From assembly GCA_003513845.1 (NCBI GenBank), contig DOTB01000053.1, forward strand, positions 1-10,392: DNA of 10,392 nt. The letters are read 5' to 3'. Positions 8,370 through 10,392 of the stretch are shown here, piece by piece (within the stretch, counting starts at the first letter, position 1; every line of letters starts with the position of its first letter). A program made the translations under genes and the position numbers. Source of the stretch: Candidatus Atribacteria bacterium (GTDB taxonomy: Bacteria; Atribacterota; Phoenicimicrobiia; Phoenicimicrobiales; Phoenicimicrobiaceae). The notes under the pieces were generated by a model. That model did not search any database, was not told the DNA's origin, and saw only the letters and a program-made list of their open reading frames with translations.

Positions 8370-8503
8370 ATTATTAGTATTGAGTATATAGTATTTATTA
8401 TTTAGTTTAAATGTTAGTTAAAAAATAAAGAAAAATTCCTTTTCAAGAAATGCATATTTTGTTTTGCTAAATTTTTTATAACAAATCAATCCTTTATATT
8501 TAG

Positions 8504-8530
8504 GTATCGGAATTATTGAAATTCCGATAC
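8504..8530. repeat. Perfect inverted repeat, 11-bp arms
   Basis: GTATCGGAATT (8504-8514) is followed by a 5-base loop and its exact complement, AATTCCGATAC (8520-8530). There is no T-run after it on either strand, so it is unlikely to be an intrinsic terminator. It lies between a possible promoter and the cas operon and could be a regulator binding site or an mRNA hairpin. Confidence 0.7.
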
Positions 8531-8568
8531 TATAAAATCTTTGACCAAAAAGCAAAAATTGTAATTGT

Positions 8569-8598
8569 AGTATTAAGAATGAATAAGGTAGTAGTCAA
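8569..8598 (-). promoter_or_regulatory. Possible promoter for the cas operon
   Basis: On the minus strand TTGACT (8593-8598, five of six bases of the -35 consensus) is followed 18 bases later by AATACT (8569-8574, four of six of the -10 consensus). Transcription would begin near 8562 and read through the inverted repeat and the composite repeat. A second weak candidate -10, TATACT, lies at 8202-8207 close to the remnant frame. In such AT-rich DNA chance matches are common. Confidence 0.25.
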
Positions 8599-8743
8599 GA
8601 ATAAAATAGATTGCTTTTATTATATCATAATAATTATGGCTGTTGTATTTTAACTAAAAACTTACCACAAATCACTCAAAACTGTTTCGGTTTAGGTTAA
8701 AAATTAATTTTGGAATAATAAGGTAGGCTTAATGAAATAAGGC

Positions 8744-8785
8744 TGCGAACCTGTCTCTAAATATTAGTTCAGGGACAGGTTCGCA
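8744..8785. repeat. Long hairpin downstream of the radical SAM gene
   Basis: TGCGAACCTGTCTCT (8744-8758) and AGGGACAGGTTCGCA (8771-8785) pair over 15 positions with one G-T pair, around a 12-base loop. It lies about 65 bases past the stop of the radical SAM gene. A T-run after the stem is missing on both strands, so I read it as a dispersed palindromic repeat that might slow or stabilise the transcript, not a standard terminator. Confidence 0.65.
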
Positions 8786-8851
8786 ATAACTAAAATATCA
8801 TACTTTTCTGGCATTTTCTCTGCATTTGCGCATTCATTTATTATGCACTTA

Positions 8852-10210
8852 CTATGCTTTTTTGGTTCTCTGCTCAAAGATTGGTTTTGATTTCTCCTGC
8901 CATTGGGCAGAAAGATTATCTAAATATTGAGCAATTTCTCCCTCTAAAATGCTTTCTGCCCCTTCATGAGTGGGGTGTGCTCCTGATTCGGCGATTATCT
9001 CCCTTAGATCTTTAGGATGGTCAATAATAGGACAGGGTGCCATTAAATTTTCCCCAAAAGGTTGCCGTTTTTGATAGGCTTTGAATAAGGGATTTTGTAG
9101 CACTTCTTTTAAACTTTTTTCCTTAATGTTATCTACGGCAAAATGGACAAAGGCACAAGGTTCCACTTCCCCTTTGGCATTGATATGGAAGAATCTTCTA
9201 CCACCAGCAATACATCCACCAGAGAAAGTACCATCATTCCAGAAATCAGCCAAAAAGAGAGGCTTTTTTGCTCGTATTTCAGGAACCCGATAAGCCAACA
9301 TAGCCCTTTGCTCTGGAGTAATCATCATATCAAAGTCAGTATCTTTACCCACCGGAATATAATGGAAGGACCATCCGTAAATGGCTCCCTTTTCTACCAT
9401 ATGGTCAATAAAGTCATCAGTGCCAAATAGTTCATCAACATTCTGTCTGCTTACGGTAAGGCTGATACCAAAGATAACTCCCCTCTCCCGAAGCCTATCC
9501 ATAGCCGCCATTATTTTATCATAGGTGCCCTCTCCTCGACGGGCATCGGTAGACTCTTTGAACCCTTCCAGACTGAAAGCCGGGCTGATATTACCTACTT
9601 CTACCATCTTATCGGCCATCTCATCATCAATTAAGGTACCATTGGTATACATCATAAAAGCCACATCAGGATGCTTCTTTAAAATTTCAAAGAGGTGAGG
9701 ATATAGGGTGGGTTCTCCACCAGAAAAGGTAATAAAATAGATACCCATCTCCTTTGCTTCTGTTATAATCCGGTCAATGGTACTTAACTCCAGGGTGTCA
9801 CTCTTTTTGTATTTGCCAGCCCAGCAACCGATACAGTTTAAATTACAGGCACTGGTCGGGTCAATCAGGATAGTCCAGGGAACATCAGCTCCCAGCTGGC
9901 GAGCTACTTCCTCCTGTTTGGGAATGCCCATTAATCCAGCATTAACAAAGAAGTTCATAATCATTCCCTCTTGGTAATTGCGGGAAACTTGGGTAAGTTT
10001 TCGGACATACTGTTTAATAACTGAATTGTCTTGATAACCTTTTTTGATAGCAGCGATTTCTTCATGGTGGCTTTTAGTTAGAGCTACTTTATCAACCAGG
10101 TCTAATACTTTGATAAAATTTTCCTCGGGGTCCTTCTCCAGGTAACGTAGAACTTGTCTAATAATCTGTTCAGAAACATACTTTTTGGCAAAGTTAAAAT
10201 CAATTGCCAT
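8852..10210 (-). CDS. Radical SAM protein with SPASM-like C-terminus
   Basis: A radical S-adenosylmethionine enzyme of 452 residues. The CX3CX2C motif that binds the 4Fe-4S cluster is C122-NLN-C126-IG-C129, in DPTSACNLNCIGCW. The SAM-binding G-G-E-P is at 164-167, in FITFSGGEPTLY. Residues 1-110 form a helical N-terminal extension of unknown role. After the barrel, cysteines at 333, 352 and 393 (GGCIAGGRRFFHINAKGEVE, EPCAFVHF, APCPIIDHP) resemble a SPASM or shortened auxiliary cluster domain. The substrate cannot be told; such proteins include peptide- and lipid-modifying enzymes. ATG 10210 has AAGGAGGG upstream with eight bases to the start. It is visibly richer in G and C than the cas genes. 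Nothing ties it to CRISPR function beyond being the next gene upstream, and oxygen-sensitive chemistry fits an anaerobic host. Confidence 0.9.
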   Translation of the reverse strand: MAIDFNFAKKYVSEQIIRQVLRYLEKDPEENFIKVLDLVDKVALTKSHHEEIAAIKKGYQDNSVIKQYVRKLTQVSRNYQEGMIMNFFVNAGLMGIPKQEEVARQLGADVPWTILIDPTSACNLNCIGCWAGKYKKSDTLELSTIDRIITEAKEMGIYFITFSGGEPTLYPHLFEILKKHPDVAFMMYTNGTLIDDEMADKMVEVGNISPAFSLEGFKESTDARRGEGTYDKIMAAMDRLRERGVIFGISLTVSRQNVDELFGTDDFIDHMVEKGAIYGWSFHYIPVGKDTDFDMMITPEQRAMLAYRVPEIRAKKPLFLADFWNDGTFSGGCIAGGRRFFHINAKGEVEPCAFVHFAVDNIKEKSLKEVLQNPLFKAYQKRQPFGENLMAPCPIIDHPKDLREIIAESGAHPTHEGAESILEGEIAQYLDNLSAQWQEKSKPIFEQRTKKA

Positions 10211-10299
10211 TTTAATTCCCTCCTTTTACCAGACATCTATAATTTAATAATTTCAATAAATTTTTAAAACTAATTTAGACAGATTTCAGATATTTTTAA

Positions 10300-10308
10300 A
10301 TTATAGCA
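10300..10308 (-). promoter_or_regulatory. Extended -10 promoter of the radical SAM gene
   Basis: TGCTATAAT on the minus strand is a perfect -10 hexamer with the TGn extension, about 90 bases upstream of the radical SAM ATG. There is no good -35; A-rich DNA, including the AAAAT repeats, lies where a -35 or UP element would be. Transcription would start near 10292. Confidence 0.5.
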
Positions 10309-10331
10309 ATTTAATAAGCAAGCTTTTCTAT

Positions 10332-10356
10332 ATTTTATTTTATTTTATTTTATTTT
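10332..10356. repeat. Five-copy pentanucleotide repeat (ATTTT)5
   Basis: Five exact ATTTT units (AAAAT on the minus strand) lie just upstream of the -35 region of the promoter at 10300-10308. Such a tract can vary in length by slippage and may act as an A-tract UP element. Confidence 0.9.
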
Positions 10357-10392
10357 AACTTCTCTACCAAACGACAGATAAAATCGATGTTT
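10350..10392 (-). CDS. Possible C-terminal end of an upstream gene (partial)
   Basis: One minus-strand frame entering from the right edge reads NIDFICRLVEKLK and then stops at TAA (10350-10352). The composition looks like the end of a real protein, but 13 residues are too few to identify it, and another frame is also open here. It ends inside the pentanucleotide repeat. Confidence 0.3.
   Translation of the reverse strand, partial: NIDFICRLVEKLK

Larger units (their letters stand above)
8160..8851. other. Intergenic gap upstream of the cas operon
   Basis: I see no convincing gene in these 692 bases. They hold the ribosome binding site of the remnant frame (8166-8171), a composite repeat at 8237-8369, an AT-rich stretch with an 11-base-pair inverted repeat (8504-8530), a possible promoter (8569-8598), and a long hairpin (8744-8785). 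No CRISPR repeats are present. The strand switch is nil, since genes on both sides point left, so this is the likely promoter region of the cas operon. Confidence 0.7.

Noticed and set aside
8444..8462. Short AT-rich hairpin in TTGAAAAGGAATTTTTC followed by T-rich sequence on the minus strand.
   Set aside because: The stem is only about five A-T pairs, too weak to call a terminator, and it would lie inside the presumed cas leader.
8744..8785. Intrinsic terminator for the radical SAM gene.
   Set aside because: The stem is good, but no T-run follows on the minus strand (AGCCTTATTTC comes next) or on the plus strand.
8852..10210. Identification of the radical SAM gene as hpnH (hopanoid synthesis), or as a CRISPR-linked accessory gene.
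   Set aside because: It is longer than HpnH, has an N-terminal helical extension, and shows no hopanoid genes nearby. It is separated from the cas genes by a repeat-filled gap and has its own promoter signal.

Overview
The window is almost entirely one minus-strand CRISPR-Cas operon of class 1, type I, followed upstream by a repeat-rich intergenic gap and an unrelated radical SAM gene. The DNA is AT-rich, Shine-Dalgarno sequences are strong at several genes, and the only housekeeping-like gene is an oxygen-sensitive radical SAM enzyme. That suggests an anaerobic bacterium of Clostridia-like or deep-branching candidate-phylum type. The sequence alone does not settle the lineage. The cas genes are visibly more AT-rich than the radical SAM gene (11 G/C in bases 4681-4740 against 30 in 9541-9600), which fits an acquired cassette.

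In transcription order (high to low coordinates) the operon reads: a decayed 5' piece of what looks like a Cas8b-family gene, cas3' helicase, cas3'' HD nuclease, cas8a-like large subunit, cas7 (DevR/Csa2 family), cas5a, cas6, cas1, cas2, and cas4, which runs off the left edge of the window. Genes overlap by 4 to 20 bases or are separated by 5 to 19 bases, except for the 73-base gap before cas4 and the 72 bases between the remnant's stop and cas3'. Separate cas3' and cas3'', a Cas5a-type Cas5 and a DevR-type Cas7 point to subtype I-A or a close I-A/I-B intermediate. Cas6 would cut the pre-crRNA. Cas5, Cas7, Cas8 and a small subunit would form Cascade. Cas3' and Cas3'' would degrade the target, and Cas1, Cas2 and Cas4 would acquire spacers. 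No CRISPR array lies in the window.

The most interesting points are as follows. (1) There is no separate small-subunit gene (csa5/cas11), but inside cas8 a near-perfect Shine-Dalgarno lies six bases before an in-frame ATG (codon 362). Starting there gives a 117-residue charged, apparently helical protein of Cas11 size. (2) The operon begins with a well-placed ribosome binding site and the first part of a Cas8b-like reading frame. This frame carries two stop codons but stays in phase with cas3', as if one effector module had replaced another. (3) cas7 carries a perfect 33-base tandem duplication that adds 11 residues. (4) The gap at 8160-8851 holds a composite of repeats and two other strong inverted repeats.

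To the right, the radical SAM/SPASM-like gene has a good ribosome binding site and an extended -10 promoter preceded by a five-copy AAAAT repeat. The last 40 or so bases may be the end of another minus-strand gene.
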